DNA from: Paenarthrobacter histidinolovorans
GTDB taxonomy: Bacteria; Actinomycetota; Actinomycetes; Actinomycetales; Micrococcaceae
Assembly (NCBI RefSeq): GCF_014647595.1
Contig: NZ_BMPM01000002.1
Coordinates: 1-64,000 of the forward strand
Direction of reading: 5' to 3'
Length of the DNA stretch: 64,000 nucleotides
A program made the translations under genes and the position numbers. Positions 57,406 to 64,000 of the stretch are shown piece by piece (within the stretch, counting starts at the first letter, position 1; each line of letters starts with the position of its first letter). The notes below the pieces were generated by a model. It saw only the letters and a program-made list of their open reading frames with translations. It made no database searches and was not told the origin of the DNA.

Positions 57406-58323
57406 TTACTCCTGGGCGCGGACTACCGAGACGGCCCGGGACGCTAGCCCGGGGTCTTTCCAGTCCAGCCACGAGATCCGTGGATCGGCCCGGAACCAGG
57501 TGAGCTGACGGCGGGCGAACTGCCTCGTGGCGACGATGGTTTCCCCGGCTGCGTCCGCGACGTCCATTTCGCCGTCCAGGACCCTCAGGAACTGTGCGTA
57601 CCCCAGAGCCCGGGATGCGGTCTTGCCGTGGCGCAACCCCTGGGCGTCGAGCCGTTCCACCTCTTTCTCCAGGCCGGCTTCCACCATGCGGTGCACCCGT
57701 TGGCCAAGTCGCTCCCGGAGTTCTTCGCGATCTACGGACAAACCGATCTGAACAGCGGGTTGGTAGTACTCCCGCTGGGGCATGAATGAACTGAAGGGGC
57801 GACCTGTCAGTCCGTGTACCTCCAGAGCGCGGACTACCCTTCGGGCGTCGCCAAGGCGGGCTGCCGAGACGGGATCCACTTCCTCCAGGCGGGCCCTGAG
57901 GGGAGCCAGACCTTTGGCCGCGTACTCGTCCTCAAGGCTTTGGCGCAAAGCGGGATCCGTTCCTGGAAACTCCAGGATGTCCAGAGCCGCGCGCACGTAC
58001 AATCCTGACCCACCCACCAGAATGGCGCGCTTCCCCCTCGAGTGGATGTCCTCGATGACTGCCCGGCATTCGGCTTGGAAGTCCGCCACACTTGCTTCCT
58101 GCGTGACATCCATGATGTCCAGGAGATGATGCGGAATGCCTTTCCGCTCTTCCACGCTGATCTTGGCCGTGCCAATATCCATGCCCCGGTAGAACTGCAG
58201 CGCATCAGCGTTGATGACTTCTCCACCGAGTGCCAGGGCAAGGTTGACGCCCAGGTCCGACTTTCCCGAACCTGTTGGCCCGACCACGGCAATGACCGGC
58301 TGGGCGTAATGGGAGTGCGACAT
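57406..58323 (-). CDS. miaA: tRNA dimethylallyltransferase
   Basis: Adds the dimethylallyl group to A37 of tRNAs reading UNN codons. A 305-residue protein with P-loop GPTGSGKS (about 14-21), [15 protein letters not shown] and the [10 protein letters not shown] tRNA-contact motif. ATG 58323 (MSHSHYAQP) is chosen; the frame continues upstream into miaB. It acts just before MiaB in the same modification pathway. Confidence 0.96.
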   Translation of the reverse strand: MSHSHYAQPVIAVVGPTGSGKSDLGVNLALALGGEVINADALQFYRGMDIGTAKISVEERKGIPHHLLDIMDVTQEASVADFQAECRAVIEDIHSRGKRAILVGGSGLYVRAALDILEFPGTDPALRQSLEDEYAAKGLAPLRARLEEVDPVSAARLGDARRVVRALEVHGLTGRPFSSFMPQREYYQPAVQIGLSVDREELRERLGQRVHRMVEAGLEKEVERLDAQGLRHGKTASRALGYAQFLRVLDGEMDVADAAGETIVATRQFARRQLTWFRADPRISWLDWKDPGLASRAVSVVRAQE

Positions 58324-58340
58324 GGGAATGGACGACGCGG

Positions 58341-59870
58341 CTACGCGCGACGGATCGGCAGCGCGGGCATGCCCAAGGACACTCCGGTCTTGCCGTTGGA
58401 TGCGCCTGGTCCGGGGACACCGCAGGAATCGGCCTGCGACCGGTCCCATGCATCCCCTGCCCGGGAACGCCGCACGACGTAGTCACCGGTCGTCGCGGGG
58501 TCCGCAATCAGGTGGAAGGCCGCTGCTTCCGTAATGGTCACAGTGACGAAGTCGCCGGGGCGAGGCATCTCCGCACCTGCCGGCACGGAAAAATGAACAA
58601 GCCGCTGGTCCTTGGACCGCCCGGAAAGCCGATGGGTCGCCTCAGCTTTCCTGCCTGCCTGGGCTGTCACCAGGACCTCGACCCTCCGGCCAAGCTGCGC
58701 AGCGTTTTCCTCGGCAGCAATGCGGTCCTGCAGTGCGGTGAGCCGTTCGAAGCGCTCCTGGACCACCGCCTTGGGCAGTTGCTCCGGCAAGTCGGCGGCC
58801 GGCGTTCCCGGACGCTTGGAGTACTGGAACGTGAAGGCCGAGGAAAACCGGGACTTCTCCACGACGTCCAAGGTCGCTTGGAAATCTTCTTCGGTTTCAC
58901 CCGGGAATCCCACGATGATGTCGGTGGTAATGGCAGCGTTTGGAATCCGCTCACGCACTTTGTCCAGGATGCCGAGGAAGCGGCTGGAACGGTACGAGCG
59001 ACGCATATCCTTGAGGACTTTGTCCGACCCCGACTGCAGTGGCATGTGGAGCTGCGGCATCACGTTGGGGGTTTCAGCCATGGCATCAATGACGTCATCC
59101 GTGAACGCGGCGGGGTGCGGGCTGGTGAACCGCACGCGTTCAAGGCCCTCTATGTCGCCGCAGGCCCGAAGCAGTTTGGAGAACGCCTGGCGATCACCGA
59201 ATTCCACCCCGTATGAGTTCACGTTCTGGCCCAGCAACGTCACTTCCACAACGCCGTCATCAACGAGGGCCTGGATTTCGGCGAGGATCTCGCCTGGACG
59301 GCGGTCCTTTTCCTTGCCGCGCAGCGAGGGCACGATGCAGAACGTGCAGGTGTTGTTGCACCCGACCGAGATGGAAACCCATCCCGAGTACACGGATTCA
59401 CGCTTGGTGGGGAGCGTGGACGGGAAGACGTCCAGGGATTCCAGGATTTCGAGTTGGGCCTCGTTGTTGTGCCGGGCGCGTTTGAGGAGGGCCGGCAGGG
59501 CACCTACGTTGTGGGTGCCGAAGACGGCGTCTACCCACGGCGCCTTCCGGACAATGGTCTCGCGGTCCTTCTGCGCCAGGCACCCGCCAACGGCAATCTG
59601 CATACCGGGGTTGGCCTCTTTGACCTGCCGCAATTGCCCGAGGTTTCCGTAAAGTTTGTTGTCCGCGTTTTCCCGGACTGCGCAGGTGTTGAAGACGACG
59701 ACGTCGGCAACGTCGCCCTCTGCGGGTACATACCCGGCGTCCTCCAGCAGCCCTGCCATGCGCTCGGAATCATGGACGTTCATCTGGCAACCGAAAGTAC
59801 GGACCTGATAGGTCCTGGGCTCAGCCGAAGCAGTGGTGGCAGGTGTTGGGGAAGGAATGGTCAAACTCAC
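58341..59870 (-). CDS. miaB: tRNA-2-methylthio-N6-dimethylallyladenosine synthase
   Basis: Radical SAM methylthiotransferase. 509 residues: an N-terminal MTTase domain with three cluster cysteines ([23 protein letters not shown]), the radical [11 protein letters not shown] motif and a C-terminal TRAM domain. A 45-residue tail after TRAM ([13 protein letters not shown] onward) is not part of the core. The GTG start shares one base with the recX stop, so translation is coupled. Confidence 0.96.
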   Translation of the reverse strand: MSLTIPSPTPATTASAEPRTYQVRTFGCQMNVHDSERMAGLLEDAGYVPAEGDVADVVVFNTCAVRENADNKLYGNLGQLRQVKEANPGMQIAVGGCLAQKDRETIVRKAPWVDAVFGTHNVGALPALLKRARHNNEAQLEILESLDVFPSTLPTKRESVYSGWVSISVGCNNTCTFCIVPSLRGKEKDRRPGEILAEIQALVDDGVVEVTLLGQNVNSYGVEFGDRQAFSKLLRACGDIEGLERVRFTSPHPAAFTDDVIDAMAETPNVMPQLHMPLQSGSDKVLKDMRRSYRSSRFLGILDKVRERIPNAAITTDIIVGFPGETEEDFQATLDVVEKSRFSSAFTFQYSKRPGTPAADLPEQLPKAVVQERFERLTALQDRIAAEENAAQLGRRVEVLVTAQAGRKAEATHRLSGRSKDQRLVHFSVPAGAEMPRPGDFVTVTITEAAAFHLIADPATTGDYVVRRSRAGDAWDRSQADSCGVPGPGASNGKTGVSLGMPALPIRRA

Positions 59871-60412
59871 TACTCAAGGGTACCGGCTTCTGCCAGCACC
59901 TCACCGACGATTCTGAAGGCCAACGACGGCGCGTAGCCCTTGCGCGCCAACATGGAGGCCAGCCTGCGTGTGTACTTGTCCCGCTCGGAACGGTCCGAAA
60001 GGTTCATGCCCGGCCGAAGTTTGCGCTGCACAAGATCCCTCGCAGCTGATTCTTCATCCTGGTCGCTGAGTTGGGACAGTGCGTCCTCGGCGGCCTCGAG
60101 GACGATCCCTTTGTCAGCCAGTTCGCGACGAAGTGCGCTCTTGGCCAACTTCTTGCTTTGCGATCGGCTCCGCACCCACATCCGGGCGAATTCAGCATCA
60201 TCAATCAGCTGAACTTCCTCGAAACGGTCCAGTACCGCCTCGGCAACGTGCTCGGGAACGTTGCGTTCGGCCAGTTTGCGGGACAGCTGCAGCCGGCTCC
60301 GTGGCGCCATGGTCAACTGCCGCAGGACGATGGCCCGCGCCACGGACTCGGGGTCGGGCTCGGAGTCTGCAGCTACTGCAGACTCCGGGTCCGGCCCTGT
60401 GCTAGCCGTCAA
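59870..60412 (-). CDS. recX: RecX, regulator of RecA
   Basis: About 180 residues of three-helix repeats ([15 protein letters not shown] start of repeat 1, [21 protein letters not shown]) typical of RecX, which caps RecA filaments. The start is uncertain: TTG 60412 overlaps the recA stop by 11 bases, and GTG 60343 would drop 23 acidic, low-complexity residues. Co-transcription with recA places it under the same SOS control. Confidence 0.9.
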   Translation of the reverse strand: MTASTGPDPESAVAADSEPDPESVARAIVLRQLTMAPRSRLQLSRKLAERNVPEHVAEAVLDRFEEVQLIDDAEFARMWVRSRSQSKKLAKSALRRELADKGIVLEAAEDALSQLSDQDEESAARDLVQRKLRPGMNLSDRSERDKYTRRLASMLARKGYAPSLAFRIVGEVLAEAGTLE

Positions 60413-61442
60413 CGGCCTTCAGCTTTGGGGAGTCTTCCTCCGGCTTGACTCCCACACCAAGCTTCTCCTTGATCAGGCGCTCCAGCTCCTGGGCCAACTC
60501 CGGGTTGTCCCGCAGGAACCGCCGCGAGTTTTCCATGCCCTGGCCTAGCTGGTCGCCGTCGTACGTGAACCACGAACCGGACTTCTTGATGATGCCGTGT
60601 TCAACGCCCATGTCGATGATGCCGCCCTCACGGGAGATGCCCTGACCATAGATGATGTCGAACTCGGCGATCTTGAACGGCGGAGCCATCTTGTTCTTGA
60701 CGATCTTGGCCTTGGTGCGGTTACCAACTGAATCCGCACCCTCTTTCAGGGTCTGGATACGACGAACGTCGATGCGGACAGAAGCGTAGAACTTAAGTGC
60801 CTTGCCACCGGTGGTGGTTTCCGGCGAACCAAAGAAGACGCCGATCTTTTCACGCAGCTGGTTGATGAAGATCGCAGTGGTCTTGGTCTGGCTCAAACGA
60901 CCGGTGATTTTACGCAGCGCCTGGCTCATGAGGCGGGCCTGGAGGCCAACGTGGGAGTCACCCATCTCGCCTTCGATTTCGGCGCGGGGAACCAAGGCGG
61001 CCACGGAGTCGATGACGATGATGTCCAGGGAACCGGAACCCACCAGCATGTCCATGATTTCCAGGGCCTGCTCACCGGTATCCGGCTGGGAAACGAGGAG
61101 GGCGTCGGTGTCGACACCCAGCTTCGCGGCGTAGTCCGGGTCCAGCGCGTGCTCGGCGTCGATGAATGCTGCGATGCCACCGGCCCGCTGGGCGTTGGCT
61201 ACGGCGTGCAGCGCCACGGTGGTCTTACCGGACGATTCCGGACCGTAGATTTCAACAACACGGCCGCGGGGCAGGCCGCCAATGCCAAGGGCCACGTCCA
61301 GCGCAATGGAACCGGTGGGAATGACCTCGATGGGCGCGCGGGTGTCGTCACCCAAGCGCATGATGGAGCCTTTGCCGAACTGCTTGTCGATCTGGGCAAG
61401 CGCTGCTTCGAGCGCCTTTTCACGATCCGGGGTTGCCGCCAT
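60402..61442 (-). CDS. recA: Recombinase RecA
   Basis: 346 residues. Strand-exchange protein and coprotease for LexA. It has Walker A GPESSGKT (about 68-75), the [20 protein letters not shown] loop 1 region, the [11 protein letters not shown] motif and loop 2 around [17 protein letters not shown]. No intein. An SOS box lies about 190 nt upstream, implying a long leader. Confidence 0.98.
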   Translation of the reverse strand: MAATPDREKALEAALAQIDKQFGKGSIMRLGDDTRAPIEVIPTGSIALDVALGIGGLPRGRVVEIYGPESSGKTTVALHAVANAQRAGGIAAFIDAEHALDPDYAAKLGVDTDALLVSQPDTGEQALEIMDMLVGSGSLDIIVIDSVAALVPRAEIEGEMGDSHVGLQARLMSQALRKITGRLSQTKTTAIFINQLREKIGVFFGSPETTTGGKALKFYASVRIDVRRIQTLKEGADSVGNRTKAKIVKNKMAPPFKIAEFDIIYGQGISREGGIIDMGVEHGIIKKSGSWFTYDGDQLGQGMENSRRFLRDNPELAQELERLIKEKLGVGVKPEEDSPKLKAVDG

Positions 61443-61631
61443 GGTTCACACCTCTGATGCTTTCTCGCTGTGGAGTGGCCCGATAGGCCGCTTTCCTGTC
61501 ATCCCAGACGCTATTACGGCGGCCTGACATTTTTAGGTGCCGACTCCGGCTATGTGGATATCCTGCTTGCCGAATGCTGTGGAATGCGTCCTACGGGATC
61601 AATTTTCCTCTCACAGGAGCATATCCCCATC

Positions 61632-61645
61632 CGAACAGATATTCG
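61632..61645 (-). promoter_or_regulatory. SOS box of recA
   Basis: CGAAC-AGAT-ATTCG, 9/10 match to the LexA consensus, in the 256-nt recA upstream region. On the minus strand TTGTTC overlaps it and could be the -35. Confidence 0.8.
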
Positions 61646-61698
61646 AACAATGGCGCGGCGTGTCCCCGCGTCCCGGGGCATCCCTGCCGGGGTCAGGC

Positions 61699-61923
61699 TC
61701 AGTTCGCGGCGGGCTTGATGTCCCTTCCGAGCCTGCGCTCGGGGGGAACGTCCTGGACCTCGCACATGGCCAGCCACACCTCGCGGGGTTGGTATCCGGC
61801 GGCCAACGCCTCCACGGCTGTCCGGCCGCCCACACCGGCGAGTACCAGTGAAGTGGCCAGGACACGGGAATAGCCGGCCCCGAATTCATCGTCCATCAAT
61901 CGCCAAAAGTCACTTGCCCTCAC
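61699..61923 (-). CDS. DUF3046 protein
   Basis: 74 residues, cytoplasmic, function unknown. The DUF3046 pattern is clear: FWRLMDDEFGAGYSRVLA, then GRTAVEALAAGYQPREVWLAMCE. This small gene is a conserved upstream neighbour of recA in actinobacteria (Rv2738c in M. tuberculosis). GTG start. It lies upstream of the recA SOS box, so it is probably transcribed separately. Confidence 0.88.
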   Translation of the reverse strand: MRASDFWRLMDDEFGAGYSRVLATSLVLAGVGGRTAVEALAAGYQPREVWLAMCEVQDVPPERRLGRDIKPAAN

Positions 61924-61926
61924 GGA

Positions 61927-61957
61927 TAGAGTCTCTCATGTCAGTGGACTCTAGAAT
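61927..61957 (+). promoter_or_regulatory. MarR promoter with overlapping inverted repeat
   Basis: TAGAGTC (61927-61933) and GACTCTA (61947-61953) form a perfect inverted repeat with 13-nt spacer. Its right arm overlaps TAGAAT (61952-61957), which is 7 nt before the ATG at 61965. Probably the operator for autorepression of the MarR gene. It may also affect the divergent DUF3046 gene. Confidence 0.55.
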
Positions 61958-61964
61958 GGTTGCC

Positions 61965-62513
61965 ATGAGCAATCCTCTCCAGAGCGCGCCAGGTTCGGCC
62001 GTGCCAGGCGACGACGTCGACGACGCCCTCCAGCAGGTGGAACACCAGCTGAGCCTGCTCTGGCGCCGCGCCCGTTCGATCTCCCACCAGCTGTCCCGCC
62101 AGGTCCACCCTGACATGGAACCTGCCGCCTACGGGCTGCTCACTGTCATCAGGAGGGAAGGCCCCATCCGCCTCACTGACCTGGCCACTTGCATCGGCGT
62201 GGGCAAGCCATCGGTGAGCCGGCAGATCGCCTTCCTTGAGAGCATTGGCCTCGTTTACAAGGAAGCGGATCCCCAGGACGGACGGGCGCAGTCCATCCGC
62301 CTGACGGAAAAGGGCGAAGAGAAAATGCACCTCGTCCAGGATGCCAGGCGCCAGGTTTTCCGGGAAAGGCTTGGCGAGTGGCCCTTGGAAGATGTCCAGA
62401 CGCTGGCCGACTACATGGGACGCCTGAATGCCATCTACGGAGACGGCGCCCTCAGGGACCTGGGAACCAAGGAAGCCGGAGTCGACACCGCGGACAATTC
62501 AACCGGCGCGTGA
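61965..62513 (+). CDS. MarR-family transcriptional regulator
   Basis: A 182-residue winged-helix regulator. The wHTH spans about 60-125: ITRDLATCIGVG-like LTDLATCIGVGKPSVSRQIAFLESIGLV, then the wing DPQDGRAQSIRLTEKGEE. Flanking helices give the dimer. The ligand and targets are unknown. ATG 61965 was chosen because of the promoter position; ATGs at 61938 and 61956 are in frame. No neighbouring efflux pump is obviously linked. Confidence 0.88.
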   Translation: MSNPLQSAPGSAVPGDDVDDALQQVEHQLSLLWRRARSISHQLSRQVHPDMEPAAYGLLTVIRREGPIRLTDLATCIGVGKPSVSRQIAFLESIGLVYKEADPQDGRAQSIRLTEKGEEKMHLVQDARRQVFRERLGEWPLEDVQTLADYMGRLNAIYGDGALRDLGTKEAGVDTADNSTGA

Positions 62514-62563
62514 CATGACGCCACAGGCTGTCCCGCACAGGCAATCACATACCGGCGGCCCGC

Positions 62564-62599
62564 CACGGCAGAGCAAACAAGCACGGCAAAGCAAACAAG
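62564..62599 (+). repeat. Two 18-bp tandem repeats
   Basis: CACGGCAGAGCAAACAAG followed directly by CACGGCAAAGCAAACAAG (one mismatch), just before the terminator between marR and clgR. Probably slippage; no function assigned. Confidence 0.7.
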
Positions 62600-62631
62600 T
62601 AGGTCCCCAGCCTCAGGCTGGGGACCTACTT
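62597..62631. terminator. Bidirectional terminator between marR and clgR
   Basis: Perfect 16-bp stem (62597-62612 with 62616-62631, AAGTAGGTCCCCAGCC) and a 3-nt loop. One of the strongest hairpins in the window. Confidence 0.88.
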
Positions 62632-62649
62632 CGTTGCTTATGGAACCGT

Positions 62650-62991
62650 TTAGCGGGCTCCGGAGAGCATTCCCTGGGGGAAGTCGTCCGTGAGTCCGAG
62701 ATCGCGGCCATAGCGCTGTGAGAATTCCTGCGGGACGGTGTCCGGGACAGCAACACCTTCTGCAACGGCCACGCGGTCGCTGACTTCGCGAAGCATGTGG
62801 GACAAAGGAACGTCCAAGGCTGTGCAGATAGAGGACAGGAGCTCGGAAGAAGCCTCCTTCTGGCCCCGTTCCACTTCGCTCAAGTAGCCAAGTGAGACGC
62901 GGGCGCTGTGCGAAACCTCGCGAAGGGTACGGCCCTGACGCTGGCGGACATCGCGCAGTACATCACCGATCTCGTGGCGTAGTACAACCAT
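62650..62991 (-). CDS. clgR: ClgR-type XRE regulator
   Basis: A 113-residue activator of clp protease genes in actinobacteria. The helix-turn-helix and following helices match ClgR closely: [47 protein letters not shown], then [15 protein letters not shown] 62991 has AAGGAG 7 nt upstream. A second in-frame ATG at 63096, also with GGGAGC before it, would add 35 residues ([20 protein letters not shown]); either or both may be used. ClgR levels in relatives are controlled by ClpP proteolysis, and this protein ends in hydrophobic/Ala residues compatible with that. Downstream of cinA and pgsA, as in other actinobacteria. Confidence 0.9.
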   Translation of the reverse strand: MVVLRHEIGDVLRDVRQRQGRTLREVSHSARVSLGYLSEVERGQKEASSELLSSICTALDVPLSHMLREVSDRVAVAEGVAVPDTVPQEFSQRYGRDLGLTDDFPQGMLSGAR

Positions 62992-63221
62992 TTTGCGCTC
63001 CTTCTGTTCGCTCTGTGCCTGATCAGCCAAGCCCACATCCTTCCAGCGGACAACGCCGTTCACGGATACGGGCTGCTTTACCATCTGTATCGCCATGCTC
63101 CCTCGTTGATCCGGTTCGCTGGCTGGCGGACCGGGTATGTTTTTACATCCTAGGCGCCCCGGCTCTTCCGAAGCGACACAATGACACAACTATTGGCAAT
63201 GAGTTTTTGTTCCCGACTACT

Positions 63222-63722
63222 TTACGAACGGTAACCAACGTCACTCAACGCGGCAAGCAGGCGCGCCAAAGCGGCCTCGCAGGCCTGTTCGCGGATGGAC
63301 TGCCGGTCGCCGTCGAAGCTGTACTCGAACGACCCGACACCCTGTGGCGAGGCCACGCCAATGAACACGGTGCCGACGCCTTTGCCGTCATGCGGCTCGG
63401 GTCCTGCAACGCCGGTGGTCGATATCCCGATGTCGGCAGCGCAAGCCCGGCGTGCGCCGTCGGCCATTGCCTCGGCGACGCCGCCGTCAACGGAGCCGAC
63501 CGTCGCAAGAAGCTCCTCCGGGACGCCCAGAATGCCGGCCTTGACCGAGTTCTGGTAGGCGACCACCCCGCCTTGCAGCATGGCCGACGCCCCCGGAGTG
63601 TTGGCCAGCGCCGCTGCCACGAGACCTGCCGTCAAGGACTCAGCCGTAGCCACCGTGAGGCCACTGCGGATAGCGGTGCCCACAACCGTCGTCGCGGTTT
63701 CCGCGGTGCCGCCGGAGATCAT
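63222..63722 (-). CDS. pncC: CinA-family nicotinamide-nucleotide amidohydrolase (PncC domain only)
   Basis: 166 residues corresponding to the C-terminal CinA domain, which deamidates NMN to NaMN in the pyridine nucleotide salvage cycle. Signature sequences: TVATAESLTAGLVAAALA with the catalytic Ser, GGVVAYQNSVKAGILGV and STTGVAGPEPHDGKGVGTVFIG. The N-terminal molybdopterin-binding-like domain of full CinA is absent. The ATG overlaps the pgsA stop (ATGA). Confidence 0.92.
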   Translation of the reverse strand: MISGGTAETATTVVGTAIRSGLTVATAESLTAGLVAAALANTPGASAMLQGGVVAYQNSVKAGILGVPEELLATVGSVDGGVAEAMADGARRACAADIGISTTGVAGPEPHDGKGVGTVFIGVASPQGVGSFEYSFDGDRQSIREQACEAALARLLAALSDVGYRS

Positions 63723-64000
63723 GGGCGACGTCCCGCAGCACGCAGCCTGATGGCCTGGAGGACATATTCGACGCCGGTCCAGAGCGTGATGGCGAGGGCA
63801 ACCATCATGACCCAGAAAGCGACGGCGCCCAGCCACGGGGCGATCGCCTGGAGGGGAAGGATGTAAAGGAAGATTGCCACGGTCTGAACCACAGTCTTGA
63901 GCTTTCCGCCACGGGAGGCCGGCATGACCCCGTACCGGATCACGACGAAGCGCAGTGCCGTGATACCCCATTCACGGACCAGAATCAGGATTGTGACCCA
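63719..64000 (-). CDS. pgsA: CDP-diacylglycerol--glycerol-3-phosphate 3-phosphatidyltransferase, C-terminal part
   Basis: The 5' end lies beyond the window; the last 93 codons are present. The segment has LVREWGITALRFVVIRYGVMPASRGGKLKTVVQTVAIFLYILPL, which matches the PgsA region after the CDP-alcohol phosphotransferase motif, and three hydrophobic helices. PgsA makes phosphatidylglycerol phosphate in the membrane. pgsA-cinA-clgR is a common actinobacterial order. Confidence 0.9.
   Translation of the reverse strand, partial: WVTILILVREWGITALRFVVIRYGVMPASRGGKLKTVVQTVAIFLYILPLQAIAPWLGAVAFWVMMVALAITLWTGVEYVLQAIRLRAAGRRP

Overview
This window is chromosomal DNA from a high-GC actinobacterium, most probably Arthrobacter/Paenarthrobacter (Micrococcaceae). 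The grounds are the argCJBDFRGH order, infC-rpmI-rplT with a DUF1844 neighbour, recA-recX-miaB-miaA-dapF, a mycothiol-type maleylpyruvate isomerase family protein, ClgR and a PriA-type HisA. Most of it is core metabolism and information processing. I see no tRNA gene, CRISPR array, phage or intact insertion sequence.

Layout. 1-675: leader and promoter of an rRNA operon that runs leftward out of the window (the 16S gene itself is not included). 676-7456: tyrS, a HelD/HelR RNA polymerase-recycling ATPase, two alkylation-repair proteins (an AAG glycosylase and a divergent Ada-AlkA fusion), and a DinB/MPI-family protein. 7534-16184: one leftward arginine operon argC-J-B-D-F-R-G-H with ArgR-box-like sites before argC and before argG. 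16353-18492: fatty acid desaturase and quinone oxidoreductase. 18626-24569: the most distinctive locus, a 1318-residue Pls/PosA-type membrane-bound single-module NRPS, followed after 11 nt by an M1 aminopeptidase and convergently by a 4'-phosphopantetheinyl transferase. 24570-28631: a small accessory block (SnoaL-like protein, two tandem aldo/keto reductases, divergent TetR regulator). 28632-33288: secreted trypsin-like protease, pheST. 33486-41315: LppM-like lipoprotein, an uncharacterised HEXXH protein with a SIMPL protein, pcp, an SOS-box radical SAM protein, Nudix, MFS, CDF, TrmH. 41342-44259: infC-rpmI-rplT, where IF3 starts with ATT and both IF3 and L20 carry C-terminal additions. 44339-50083: MFS, SseB, and hisC-hisB-hisH-(52-aa membrane protein)-priA. 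50162-63722: LysM protein and lexA divergent across three SOS-like boxes, dinG, hflX, a methyltransferase, dapF-miaA-miaB-recX-recA, DUF3046, MarR, ClgR, CinA/PncC; 63719-64000 is the C-terminal part of pgsA.

How the genes work together. Four genes (lexA, the LysM division-inhibitor-like gene, recA, the radical SAM gene) carry matches to the CGAAC-N4-GTTCG SOS box and form a DNA-damage regulon, with recX and dinG next to members of it. The arginine operon contains its own repressor. The Pls-like protein, its putative activating PPTase and a candidate trimming or degrading aminopeptidase form a plausible unit for making an unidentified homo-poly(amino acid) or short isopeptide. Several genes have a -10-like hexamer exactly 6-7 nt before the start codon and no Shine-Dalgarno sequence, so leaderless transcription seems common here.
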